NCBI GenBank assembly: GCA_929200255.1
Contig: CAKMYZ010000007.1
Coordinates: 1 to 64,000, forward strand
Length of the DNA: 64,000 nucleotides
Direction of reading: 5' to 3'
Source of the DNA: an uncultured Alphaproteobacteria bacterium
Lineage (GTDB): Bacteria > Pseudomonadota > Alphaproteobacteria > Rhodobacterales > Rhodobacteraceae
Shown one piece after another: positions 53,149 through 61,766 of the stretch. Made by a program: the position numbers and the translations under genes. The notes under the pieces are model-generated. The model had not been told where the DNA came from, ran no database searches, and worked only from the letters and a program-made list of their open reading frames with translations. Positions within the stretch are counted from its first letter, which is position 1; each line of letters opens with the position of its first letter.

Positions 53149-54066
53149 CTAAAGGCCAAGCAACTTTAGCCTTGTATTTTGCCTGATCGCTATCGCATCA
53201 ACTTCCGATTTGGTTGCCTTGCTTAAATTGCCGCCCGGTTTGCGCAAGGTGTCATGAGCAATCACACCGCGCTGCGCCAGCGTATATTTGCGGATTGCCA
53301 GCCCCAGACCTGGCTGCGCCTCATAGCGCACCATTGGCATATAGGCGTCAAAAATATCGCGGGCATGTGTCAGATCGCCGCTTTGATAGGTGCTGACCAC
53401 TTGGGCCATCATTTCAGGGTAGGCAAAACCAGTCATCGCCCCATCCGCTCCGCGCAGCATCTCTTCCAGCAGGAACAGTCCACCGTTGCCGCAGAGGATC
53501 GAAATCCGCCTGCCGCCCGCGTCAGACGCCGCGCGCAACGCGCTGATCTTGTCGAGGCCCGGCCAGTCTTCGTGCTTCAGCATGACGCAGGTGGGGCAGT
53601 CAGCGACGACCTGCAGGATGACTGAGGTCGGGATGACAACATTTGTCACCAGCGGAAAGTCCTGCAACACAAACGGCGCATCCCCCAGAACTTCGGCGGT
53701 GTTGTGGTAGTAGTTCAGAACTTGGCCATCGGTCTTGAGGTTGCCGGGTGGGGCCACCATGACCCCCGCGGCACCAATATCCATCGCCGCATCACCGAGC
53801 GTTTTCATCGCGGCAAACCCCGGTGCTGACACGCCAACAACAATGGGCACGGAACTGCGTGCGACCACGCGCTTAACAACCTCTACAGATTCCTCTGCTG
53901 TCAGTTTTCCTGCTTCCCCCATCATCCCCAGAATGGTCAGCCCGGTCGCGCCTTTCTCGATATAGAAATCGACCATCCGGTCGATGCTGTCCCAATCAAC
54001 CGCACCATCGGGCAGAAAGGGGGTCACAGCGATGGTAAAGACACCGGCGGCGGTTTCATTGAGCAT
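53149..54066 (-). CDS. DapA-family lyase (dihydrodipicolinate synthase-like)
   Basis: 305 residues from ATG 54066. The TIM barrel has GVFTIAVTPFLPDGAVDW, GLTILGMMGEAGKLT (the GXXGE pattern), and the Schiff-base Lys in CVMLKHEDWPG. IRKYTLAQRGVI fits the C-terminal helix pair. The family includes aldolases and dehydratases for keto acids as well as DapA itself. Its place in an operon with a hydantoinase and racemase argues for a catabolic aldolase/lyase, not lysine synthesis. Its start lies 11 bp inside the preceding racemase gene. Confidence 0.8.
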   Translation of the reverse strand: MLNETAAGVFTIAVTPFLPDGAVDWDSIDRMVDFYIEKGATGLTILGMMGEAGKLTAEESVEVVKRVVARSSVPIVVGVSAPGFAAMKTLGDAAMDIGAAGVMVAPPGNLKTDGQVLNYYHNTAEVLGDAPFVLQDFPLVTNVVIPTSVILQVVADCPTCVMLKHEDWPGLDKISALRAASDAGGRRISILCGNGGLFLLEEMLRGADGAMTGFAYPEMMAQVVSTYQSGDLTHARDIFDAYMPMVRYEAQPGLGLAIRKYTLAQRGVIAHDTLRKPGGNLSKATKSEVDAIAIRQNTRLKLLGL

Positions 54067-54739
54067 GGGTATTTCCTTTATGAGAGAGATGAAGGGAGAT
54101 TTGGCCAAGGGCCATGGCGGCAGCGGCCTGACAAGGTTCAACAATGGGCAGGCCGATTTCAACCTCCAGGGTCTTTCGGTAGTGGGCCATACCCGCGCAT
54201 CCCATGATCAGAACATGTGCCCCGTCATCGTCGCGCAGGCGTTTGCCGGTGGCAATCATCGCAGCGAGGCTTTTCTCGGGATCAGAGAGGTCGGCGACCG
54301 TCAAACCCAGTGCCCGATCCCCGGCAAGCCGATCAAGCACGCCCATGGCACCAAAACTGCGCAGGTGGCGCGGGATCGAACCCGGCAGAATGGCGATCAC
54401 ACCAAAGCGCTGGCCAAGGGTGAGGGCCGTCATCACGGCGGCTTCCTGAATGCCTAGGACGGGTAGGGGTGTTTGATCGCGGAGCGCATGCAGGCCCGGA
54501 TCGCCAAAACAGGCAATCACAAATCCGGCGGCATCCTTTTGTGCTGCGGCCAGCCGCAGCATCGGCGCGATTGTCAGATCAGCCTGTTGTTGGCTTTCGA
54601 TGCCGGGAGGGCCGTCGGCAAGTGTCAGACAACGGATGGGCCGGCCCATTTCCCGCAAGGGGGCGATGGCGGCATCAATCCCGTCCGTCACCCGATGTGA
54701 TGAATTGGGGTTGATCACAATCAGGGGGTCACTGCTCAT
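54056..54739 (-). CDS. Asp/Glu/hydantoin racemase family protein
   Basis: 227 residues. IVINPNSSHRVTDGID is the family start (NPNSS as in hydantoin racemases). The two catalytic Cys are in VIACFGDPG and LIMGCAGMAHY. It should racemise a hydantoin or amino acid so that one enantiomer can be hydrolysed. It overlaps the VOC gene upstream by 4 bp and the DapA-like gene downstream by 11 bp. Confidence 0.85.
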   Translation of the reverse strand: MSSDPLIVINPNSSHRVTDGIDAAIAPLREMGRPIRCLTLADGPPGIESQQQADLTIAPMLRLAAAQKDAAGFVIACFGDPGLHALRDQTPLPVLGIQEAAVMTALTLGQRFGVIAILPGSIPRHLRSFGAMGVLDRLAGDRALGLTVADLSDPEKSLAAMIATGKRLRDDDGAHVLIMGCAGMAHYRKTLEVEIGLPIVEPCQAAAAMALGQISLHLSHKGNTHAQ

Positions 54740-55125
54740 GCGCCGTCTCGCGTCGCTGTCTGGATTTCGATCTGATAGCCTTCGGGATCGTTGAAGACAA
54801 AGGCGCGGATGCCAATCTGATCATTGATGAAAAGCTCTGACAGCCCATCAAGGCCCTGTTCCTGCGCGTATCCGTACCATGCGTCAACATCGGGCACGCG
54901 GATGCACAGCTGCACGGGTTTCCTGGCCTGCCATTTGTTCATGCCCTTGGCCTCGTCCACCAGACCGACATGCGCGCCGGGGCAGATGCGATAGATTTTG
55001 CACCAACCCTGATCAATGGCGAGCGGAAAGCCCAAGACGTCTTCATAAAACCGCATCGCGGCAGGCAAGTCACGATAGTAGAAAAACGTGATGGCCAGCG
55101 TGTTCGGGGCATCGGGGCGGAGCAT
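54736..55125 (-). CDS. VOC-superfamily protein (glyoxalase-like)
   Basis: 129 residues with paired beta-alpha-beta units: ITFFYYRDLPAAMRFYEDVLGFPL and VQLCIRVPDVDAWYGYAQEQG, ending FVFNDPEGYQIEIQ. The terminal Glu of the second unit is in the usual metal-ligand position. Members are isomerases, dioxygenases or binding proteins; the reaction is unknown. It lies between the hydantoinase and racemase genes and overlaps the latter. Confidence 0.8.
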   Translation of the reverse strand: MLRPDAPNTLAITFFYYRDLPAAMRFYEDVLGFPLAIDQGWCKIYRICPGAHVGLVDEAKGMNKWQARKPVQLCIRVPDVDAWYGYAQEQGLDGLSELFINDQIGIRAFVFNDPEGYQIEIQTATRDGA

Positions 55126-55134
55126 AACGATCCT

Positions 55135-56550
55135 TCAGCTTTTCGGGGCGGTTGTGTCTACGGCGAGGGCAGGGCGGTCGATCCACTGGCCACTGCCCGG
55201 CGTCGCCTGAAGTTCGCCGTCCTGTACGATCTGCGCGCCGCGTAGCCAGACATCGGTCGGCCAGCCGGTGACCTTGTGCCCGACCCAAGGGTTGTAGCCT
55301 ACATTGTCGTGCAGGTCGTTTGCCCCGTAAGTCACTGTTTTTTGCGGATTCCAAAGGGTGACGTCGGCGTGCATACCGGGGGCAAGCGCGCCTTTCTTGG
55401 GCAGGCCGTAAACCTCTGCCGGGGCCGTCGCTGTCAGCCGCGCAAAGGCTTCTGGCCCACCTTTTCCTTGGCTGACCATCGCGTCAAACATCAGCGGCAA
55501 TCTGGTTTCCAAACCCGGCATCCCATTGGCGATTTCGTGGAACCCTGCATCCGCCCCGGCAGAGAGTTTACCGGTTTCATCAAACTTGTAAGGCGCATGA
55601 TCCGAGGACACCATTTGCAGATCACCGGCATCCAATGCCGCCCAAAGGGCCGCTTGATCTGCCTCTTGCCGTTGCGGGGGGGAACACATCCATTTGCCGC
55701 CCTCCAATCCGGGTTGGCGCAAGATGTCTTCGGTCATCAGCAGGTAGTGCGGGCATGTTTCAGCCCAGATCGGCGCACCGCGGGCGCGCGCGGCTTTGAC
55801 GGCGGCGGCCCCTTGCGTGGTGGACACATGGAAAATCATCACCGGCTGGCCGGTGTATTCAGCAAAGCGGCACATGCGTTCAATGGCTTCAATCTCGGCC
55901 ATGCGGGGATGAGAGGCTGCGTGGTCATGCGGGGCTGTCTTGCCTGCGGCGATCAGGGCCGCCTTGGCGCGGGCCAGAATAGCATCGGTTTCGGCATGCA
56001 CACAGACCAGCGCGCCATTATCGCGAGCTATTCCCATGACCGACAGGATTTGCGTATCATCAAGTTTGATGTTGTAGGTCGTGAACACCTTGATTGACCG
56101 ATGGCCCGCCTTGATCAACGTGCCAAGATCGGTCGCAAACGCGGGCACATCAGTATCGCGTACGATCATATGGAAGGCATGGTCAATCATCGCACCACGC
56201 GCCGCACGGGCGCTGTAATCGGTGACAGCATCGGCCAGACGCTGGCCCTCCTCTTGTGCGGCAAATGAAATCACGGACGTTGTGCCACCCAAAGCGGCAG
56301 AGCGCGTGGCGCTCTCGAAGGTGTCAGCGTTCATCACGCCCATGCCGGACATCTGCTCAATATGCGCATGGGGATCGATGCCGCCGGGCATGACCCATCT
56401 ATCGGTTGCGTCAACCTCGACCTTGGCGCGCCCAAGGTCATGACCAATCGCAGCAATCTCTGCGCCGCGCATGGCAAGGTCGCCCGTGATGACACCGTCA
56501 GGGGTCACGATCTGGCCACCACGGATGATGGTATCATAGAGGTTGGACAT
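55135..56550 (-). CDS. Dihydropyrimidinase/D-hydantoinase-like amidohydrolase
   Basis: 471 residues from ATG 56550; ATG 56556 adds two. The cyclic amidohydrolase site is complete: DPHAHIEQM (HxH), IKVFTTYN with the Lys that is carboxylated, VHAETD, FHVSTTQG and SSDHAPY. The family opens cyclic imides such as dihydropyrimidines, hydantoins and allantoin. It is the first gene of the operon, with a VOC protein, a racemase and a DapA-like lyase. No carbamoylase gene follows, so the fate of the product is unusual. A LysR-type gene is divergent at 56832. Confidence 0.87.
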   Translation of the reverse strand: MSNLYDTIIRGGQIVTPDGVITGDLAMRGAEIAAIGHDLGRAKVEVDATDRWVMPGGIDPHAHIEQMSGMGVMNADTFESATRSAALGGTTSVISFAAQEEGQRLADAVTDYSARAARGAMIDHAFHMIVRDTDVPAFATDLGTLIKAGHRSIKVFTTYNIKLDDTQILSVMGIARDNGALVCVHAETDAILARAKAALIAAGKTAPHDHAASHPRMAEIEAIERMCRFAEYTGQPVMIFHVSTTQGAAAVKAARARGAPIWAETCPHYLLMTEDILRQPGLEGGKWMCSPPQRQEADQAALWAALDAGDLQMVSSDHAPYKFDETGKLSAGADAGFHEIANGMPGLETRLPLMFDAMVSQGKGGPEAFARLTATAPAEVYGLPKKGALAPGMHADVTLWNPQKTVTYGANDLHDNVGYNPWVGHKVTGWPTDVWLRGAQIVQDGELQATPGSGQWIDRPALAVDTTAPKS

Positions 56551-56831
56551 GCGCACACCAGGTTGGGATCATTGCGGTCATGTTGCCCGCAACGATGCGC
56601 CTTAGACAAGAGCCAACGGCCAGTTTTTACCCTTGCACTTGTTGTCGGTGGCGCGACGAATCGGTGGGCTAGGAGCGACGCGGCAACAGCGCGGGCGGTG
56701 CGTCTGCGCCTTGCAGAGAGATTGCCGCACAGATGATGATGAGGCTGCTGGTCAGCACACCCGGCATTGCTTTAGGCACATCCAATGACTTAGAGGTATT
56801 TGATAGGATGTTCCTATGAAAGGGTGATCTT

Positions 56832-57773
56832 ATGGCCGACCTGCCCACCATTCGACAATTGCGCTACCTCGTTGCCTTGTCGGAGGTTCGCCACTTTCGC
56901 AAGGCGGCAGAGACGATGCAAATCTCACAGCCGTCCTTATCGTTGCAAATCAGTAGCCTTGAGGATTTGCCGGGTGTGCGTTTGGTTGAACGGGGGCGGG
57001 GGGCCGTGACGTTGACACCTGAAGGGCGCGAGGTTCTGACACGTGCGCGGCGGGCTGTTGACGAAGTATGCGGGATTGTTGATCTGACAACCGCGTTGAA
57101 GACGGGGCTGAATGGCACGATCCGCCTTGGCACAACCCCGACAATTGGCCCCTATTTGATGCCATTTGTCGTCGAACGCCTTCATGCGCGATATCCCGAC
57201 CTGCGGCTTTATATACGCGAGGTCGCCCCGCGTGATTTGCGCGGAGAGCTTTTGGCAGGTGGGCTGGATGTGATTCTGACGCAATTGCCCGAAGGTGGGG
57301 CCGATCTAATAACCCGGCGACTGTTTCGCGAGCCGTTGATGCTGGCGATGCCAGGTGATCATGATCTGGTGGATAAGACTGAGATGACGCAGGCTGACCT
57401 TATGGGCCAGAACGTCCTGACCCTTGGTCCGGACTATGCGCTGCATGATCAGATTGCGGCGATCTGCCATCAATCCGGTGCGATGCTGGCGCGCGACTAT
57501 GAGGGGACCAGTCTGGATGCAATTCGGCAGATGGTGGGTATGGGAATGGGGGTGGCATTGTTGCCACGTCTTTATGCCCGTTCAGAGATTGATGGCCGAT
57601 CAAGCAACGTTGTTGTGCGGCCGTTTCGGCGCAATGCCATTGTCCGCTCGATCGGGTTGGTTTGGCGCAGGGCAGGGAATGCCGCGACCTATGACCGGTT
57701 ATCAAGTGTGATCAAGGAAGCCACGCGTGTTGACCTGCAATCTGGCACGTCGCCCGTCATGGTTTATGATTGA
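56832..57773 (+). CDS. LysR-type regulator of the OxyR-like clade, without the peroxidatic Cys
   Basis: 313 residues. The N-terminal LysR HTH (RQLRYLVALSEVRHFRKAAE, ISQPSLSLQISSLE) is followed by an effector domain like OxyR (TTPTIGPYLMPFVVERLHARYP). OxyR has two redox cysteines in the stretch C-LRDQ-C. Here the corresponding residues are Ala203 and Cys212 (YALHDQIAAIC), so the reactive Cys is missing and a peroxide switch is unlikely. It is divergent from the hydantoinase operon, with 281 bp between, and probably controls it in response to a pathway compound. Confidence 0.85.
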   Translation: MADLPTIRQLRYLVALSEVRHFRKAAETMQISQPSLSLQISSLEDLPGVRLVERGRGAVTLTPEGREVLTRARRAVDEVCGIVDLTTALKTGLNGTIRLGTTPTIGPYLMPFVVERLHARYPDLRLYIREVAPRDLRGELLAGGLDVILTQLPEGGADLITRRLFREPLMLAMPGDHDLVDKTEMTQADLMGQNVLTLGPDYALHDQIAAICHQSGAMLARDYEGTSLDAIRQMVGMGMGVALLPRLYARSEIDGRSSNVVVRPFRRNAIVRSIGLVWRRAGNAATYDRLSSVIKEATRVDLQSGTSPVMVYD

Positions 57774-57784
57774 TGGAGCGGCCA

Positions 57785-57808
57785 CAAAAAAGGCGCCCGC
57801 AGGCGCCT
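57785..57808 (-). terminator. Terminator of the DUF882 gene
   Basis: AGGCGCC-CGCA-GGCGCCT forms a perfect 7-bp stem. On the minus strand a run of six T follows. It also separates the convergent LysR-type gene. Confidence 0.88.
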
Positions 57809-57831
57809 GAATGTTCGTCGTGGTGATCTGA

Positions 57832-58401
57832 TCAGCGCCGCCAGCTACGGATGGCACCACAATCCATATGTACGAAGTTAGAGCTCGCGTAGCGGCCAAC
57901 GCCACCCGCACGGCAGGCCAATGCCGCATTTGCCATCTGCGTGGTGGAACGGCTGGTCAGGCGCAGGTCAGCGGCCTGACCACGCATGTGCAGTGAATTG
58001 CGGGCAACGCCGCGGTTACTGCTGCGCAACATGTTGTTGGTCTGGGGGGAACGATAGCCGGACAATAGCAGGTAGGGTTCATCCGTCTCCATCAGGTTCA
58101 GTGCAGCCGACATGATGTCGATCGTGCGCAGGTCCATCTGGACCGCTTCGCCGGTGCGCCAGTCGCGCATGTGCATGTTAATTTCGCGCACGGCTTCGGC
58201 GATATATTCGCCTTCAATCCAGTAAATTGTCTGAAGACGTTCACCTGTCCGGCCCGAATGCATACCAATGCGGCGGATGTCGCCTGCGCCACGCAAGAAA
58301 CCTGCGGCATTGGAATACGTCGGGGCTGCTGTGACTGCGGTTGCGGCAAATGCCCCAAGTAAACCGCGCCGGGTGATCCCAGTGGATGTCTTTTGTGTCA
58401 T
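57832..58401 (-). CDS. DUF882 (YcbK/MepK-like) murein peptidase, Tat-exported
   Basis: 189 residues from ATG 58401. The start TGITRRGLLGAFAATAVTAAP is a twin-arginine signal. The M15-like zinc site has LSGYRSPQTN, SLHMRGQAADLRL (HxxGxAxD) and FVHMDCG. E. coli MepK of this family cleaves 3,3-cross-links in peptidoglycan. The divergent neighbour is an L,D-transpeptidase, the enzyme that makes such links, which supports the assignment. Confidence 0.85.
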   Translation of the reverse strand: MTQKTSTGITRRGLLGAFAATAVTAAPTYSNAAGFLRGAGDIRRIGMHSGRTGERLQTIYWIEGEYIAEAVREINMHMRDWRTGEAVQMDLRTIDIMSAALNLMETDEPYLLLSGYRSPQTNNMLRSSNRGVARNSLHMRGQAADLRLTSRSTTQMANAALACRAGGVGRYASSNFVHMDCGAIRSWRR

Positions 58402-58746
58402 ACGTTTGCGCCTGTCCCGTCGCTCGACTCTTCGCTTTACAGCGAATTGGTGTCCCTCATCTCCCCAGATGCATTTGAAGCTATGCCACATTTCGAATCG
58501 AGGACCAAGACCCATATAGGTAATTTTACCTAACAAGAGGGAAATCGGCGATATTTTGCGCAGATGTGGCCGTGAAGACTCAGTGTTACAGCGTCTGTGG
58601 CGGCAGGCATGCAACACTTGCAAAATCCTCTGCTATCTCGCGCTTTTGTCAATAGACACCCATTGTGGGGGTAACGATAACCTTACTCGCGAGCTGGTAA
58701 TAACTGCCATATTCTGTGCGGGCTTGCCTGAAGGGGACCAAAGATA

Positions 58747-60348
58747 ATGTTGAACCATATCGCGCGCTTGCGCGCTGTTGTTAAGTTTTTTGCGACTGCA
58801 ATCCTGATCGTCTGCTTTGCGCCGGCAGCGCATGCTCAAAGCATGGAATTTCGTCAAGCTGTTGCAGAGGCCGCGGCTGATGATGCTGATCTTGTGGCGT
58901 TTTATCGCGAACGCAACTTTGCCGGTATCTGGGCGACACGCGGTGATCGGAACCGTCGTAACGCGCTTCTCAGTGCCTTTAACTCTGCGGCTGACCACGG
59001 GCTGCCAGCCAATCAATATGACGCTGAAACACTGATTGATCGCTTACAAGCGGCAAGCACCCCGCAGGAACAGGGGCGGCTTGAGGTCGCGTTGACCCGC
59101 CAGTTCCTTGACTACGCTCGTGATGTGCAGACCGGTGTTCTGGTCCCATCGCGGATCGATTCAGCCATTCATCGGCAGGTTCCCCTGCGATCTCGTGTTG
59201 GGACGTTGCGCGCCTTTGTCGAATCGAACCCTGCCGGGTTCATCCGGTCGCTTCCGCCGCAATCCCCCGAATACACCCGCCTGATGCGCGAAAAGATCGC
59301 GATGGAGCGTTTGCTCGCCGATGGCGGCTGGGGTCCAACTGTGCCCGGTGGTAAGCTTGAGCGCGGTGCCAGTGGTCAGCGCGTCGTGGCTTTACGCAAT
59401 CGGCTGATCGCTATGGGCTTTTTGGGTCGTACGACGACCCAAACCTACGATGATGCTATTTTTTCGGCTGTTCAGCAGTTTCAATTGGCGCATGGTTTGG
59501 CAACAGATGGTACAGCCGGCCCCGGCACGTTGGAGCAGATCAACATCTCTCCCGAGCGTCGCTTGCAGTCCATCATTGTTGCGATGGAACGCGAGCGCTG
59601 GATCAACCGTCCACGCGGCGAGCGCCACATCTGGGTGAATATTACCGATTTCACTGCCAAAATCATCGACAATGGGGTCGAAACATTCTCTACCCGGTCT
59701 GTTGTGGGTGCCCGCGCCCACGACCGGGTGACGCCAGAGTTCTCTGACGTGATGGAATTCATGGTCATTAACCCAAGCTGGTATGTCCCACGTTCGATCA
59801 TCACCAAGGAATATCTGCCGCAGCTGCAAGCCAACCCCAACGCCGCGCGCAATCTGTTGATTACGGACAGCCGGGGCAGGGTTGTTGACCGCAGCACGGC
59901 TGATTTTAGTGGCTACACGGCGAATAACTTTCCCTATTCGATGCGTGAACCCCCAAGTCAGGGCAACGCCCTTGGCCTGGTGAAATTTATGTTTCCTAAT
60001 CGGCACAACATCTACTTGCATGACACCCCATCCAAGAGCCTCTTTGGTCGTGAGGTGCGCGCTTATAGCCATGGCTGTGTCCGTCTGGCGGATCCGTTCG
60101 ATTTTGCCTATGCGCTACTGGCGCGACAAACATCGGACCCGCAGGGGTTCTTCCAAAGCCAGCTGCGTACGGGGCGCGAGCGGCGGGTTGATCTGGCTGA
60201 TCCGGTGCCGGTCCACCTGATCTATCGCTCGGCCTACACGCAGGCCGAGGGCCGCACGCAGTATCGCCGCGACATTTATGGCCGTGACGGACGGATCTGG
60301 AATGCGCTGGCCCGCGAAGGGGTAGCTCTTCGCGCCATTCGCGGCTAA
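58747..60348 (+). CDS. L,D-transpeptidase (YcbB/LdtD-like)
   Basis: 533 residues with a signal peptide (residues 1-30, ending APAAHAQS). A scaffold domain precedes a peptidoglycan-binding domain (residues 200-270, GASGQRVVALRNRLIAMGFL...DGTAGPGTLEQIN). The YkuD catalytic domain ends in HDTPSKSLFGREVRAYSHGCVRL, which holds the nucleophile Cys and His. It forms 3-3 cross-links in the periplasm. Divergent from the DUF882 peptidase, and 30 bp upstream of the lpxD-like gene. Confidence 0.92.
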   Translation: MLNHIARLRAVVKFFATAILIVCFAPAAHAQSMEFRQAVAEAAADDADLVAFYRERNFAGIWATRGDRNRRNALLSAFNSAADHGLPANQYDAETLIDRLQAASTPQEQGRLEVALTRQFLDYARDVQTGVLVPSRIDSAIHRQVPLRSRVGTLRAFVESNPAGFIRSLPPQSPEYTRLMREKIAMERLLADGGWGPTVPGGKLERGASGQRVVALRNRLIAMGFLGRTTTQTYDDAIFSAVQQFQLAHGLATDGTAGPGTLEQINISPERRLQSIIVAMERERWINRPRGERHIWVNITDFTAKIIDNGVETFSTRSVVGARAHDRVTPEFSDVMEFMVINPSWYVPRSIITKEYLPQLQANPNAARNLLITDSRGRVVDRSTADFSGYTANNFPYSMREPPSQGNALGLVKFMFPNRHNIYLHDTPSKSLFGREVRAYSHGCVRLADPFDFAYALLARQTSDPQGFFQSQLRTGRERRVDLADPVPVHLIYRSAYTQAEGRTQYRRDIYGRDGRIWNALAREGVALRAIRG

Positions 60349-60378
60349 ATCTGATCCCGGAATAAGTCCGGGGGCACG

Positions 60379-61440
60379 ATGGCACAGAGTGTGAAAGATA
60401 TCGCAGCGGCGCTGGGGGCAGAGGCCTTTGGCGCCGTTGATCTTTTGGTGGATGGCGCATCCGAGCCTGCCGCAGCGGGGCCCGGTCATTTGGCGCTGGC
60501 GATGACCCCGACCTATGGCGATGCATTGGCCCAGGGGCGTGCACGCGCTGCTGTGGTCTGGCCCGGCGCCGATTGGCAGGCGCTGGGGTTGGAGGCTGCG
60601 ATCATCGCGCCCCGTGCGCGGCTGGCGATGGCGGGGTTGACGCAGATGCTCGACCATCCGCTGCCCGGCGAAGGGATCAGCCCGCATGCAGCGATCGATC
60701 CGACCGCACAGATTGGCAAGAATGTCACCATCGGGGCATTTACTGTCGTTGGCCCCGATGCCGAAGTTGGTGACAATACGTGGATCGCCGATCAGGTAAG
60801 CATCGCAGCGGGGGTTCAGCTTGGCGCGGGGTGTCAGATTCATGCGGGTGTGCGGCTACGTCGTGGCACCCGCCTTGGCAGGCGCGTGATCTTGCAACCG
60901 AATGCTGCGATTGGCGGCGACGGGTTTTCCTTTGTGACGGCAGAACCGTCCAACGTCGAACTGGCCCGCGAAACGCTGGGCGAAGGCGAAACCACGATAC
61001 CGGATGATCCGACATGGCACCGCATCCATTCCCTTGGCGGGGTAGAGATTGGCGATGATGTTGAGGTTGGGGCGAACTCTTGCGTGGACGCCGGCACCAT
61101 TCGGGCGACGTGCATTGGTCCCGGCACCAAGATCGATAGCCTTGTACAGGTGGGCCACAATGTGATTGTTGGCGAACATTGCTTGCTCTGCGCCCAAGCG
61201 GGCGTTGCGGGCTCCACCGTGATTGGCGACCGCGTTGTCGTCGGGGGCAAGGCTGGCGTGGCCGATAATCTGATCGTCGGTGATGATGTTGTGCTGGGGG
61301 GCGGCAGCATAGTGCTGTCTAACGTGCCCAAGGGCCGTGTGATGATGGGCTATCCGGCCACTAAGATGCAGACCCATATCGAGGGCTACAAGGCGCTGCG
61401 CCGCTTGCCCCGGATCTTGCGCGGCTTGGCAAAGCGTTAA
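60379..61440 (+). CDS. lpxD: LpxD-like UDP-3-O-acylglucosamine N-acyltransferase
   Basis: 353 residues. The N-terminal uridine-binding domain ends near residue 100. A left-handed beta helix of hexapeptide repeats follows (IDPTAQIGKNVTIGAFTVVG and on to VVVGGKAGVADNLIVGDDVV). VQVGHNVIVGEHCLLCAQAG contains the catalytic His. LpxD adds the amide-linked hydroxy-acyl chain to lipid A precursor. Most relatives encode lpxD beside bamA, fabZ and lpxA. Here it sits with a private ACP and ketosynthase, so it may be the only LpxD or a paralog for special acyl chains. Confidence 0.88.
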   Translation: MAQSVKDIAAALGAEAFGAVDLLVDGASEPAAAGPGHLALAMTPTYGDALAQGRARAAVVWPGADWQALGLEAAIIAPRARLAMAGLTQMLDHPLPGEGISPHAAIDPTAQIGKNVTIGAFTVVGPDAEVGDNTWIADQVSIAAGVQLGAGCQIHAGVRLRRGTRLGRRVILQPNAAIGGDGFSFVTAEPSNVELARETLGEGETTIPDDPTWHRIHSLGGVEIGDDVEVGANSCVDAGTIRATCIGPGTKIDSLVQVGHNVIVGEHCLLCAQAGVAGSTVIGDRVVVGGKAGVADNLIVGDDVVLGGGSIVLSNVPKGRVMMGYPATKMQTHIEGYKALRRLPRILRGLAKR

Positions 61441-61505
61441 ACGTCTGTTTCAAATCGCCTATAGAACCACTACATGATCCGCAGCAACAACAGTGACAAA
61501 AACAG

Positions 61506-61766
61506 ATGAGCATCAAAGATCAGGTCATCGCCATTATCGCCGAGCAAGCCATGCTGGGGACATCGGATATCAAGATGGATCACACGCTGGAGGATGTGGG
61601 TATCGACAGCCTTGGGCTGGTTGAAAGCATCTTTGCGATAGAAGAAACCTTTGACATCACAGTTCCCTTCAATGCCAACGACCCGCAGGCGGGTGGTTTC
61701 GATATCTCTTCGGTTGCTGCAATTATCAAGGCGGTCGAGCACCTGAAAGCAGAGCAGGCGGGTTAG
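61506..61766 (+). CDS. Acyl carrier protein
   Basis: 86 residues, acidic and helical. The phosphopantetheine Ser is in EDVGIDSLGLVESIFAIEE. The sequence diverges from housekeeping AcpP (which has DSLDTVE) and is closer in style to specialised ACPs for lipid A, such as AcpXL. It ends directly at the ketosynthase start (TAG then ATG), so the two are coupled. Confidence 0.88.
   Translation: MSIKDQVIAIIAEQAMLGTSDIKMDHTLEDVGIDSLGLVESIFAIEETFDITVPFNANDPQAGGFDISSVAAIIKAVEHLKAEQAG

Noticed and set aside
56669-56851. Minus-strand frame with a hydrophobic segment between the hydantoinase and LysR-type genes
   Set aside because: No plausible start; overlaps the LysR-type gene start and the likely divergent promoters.
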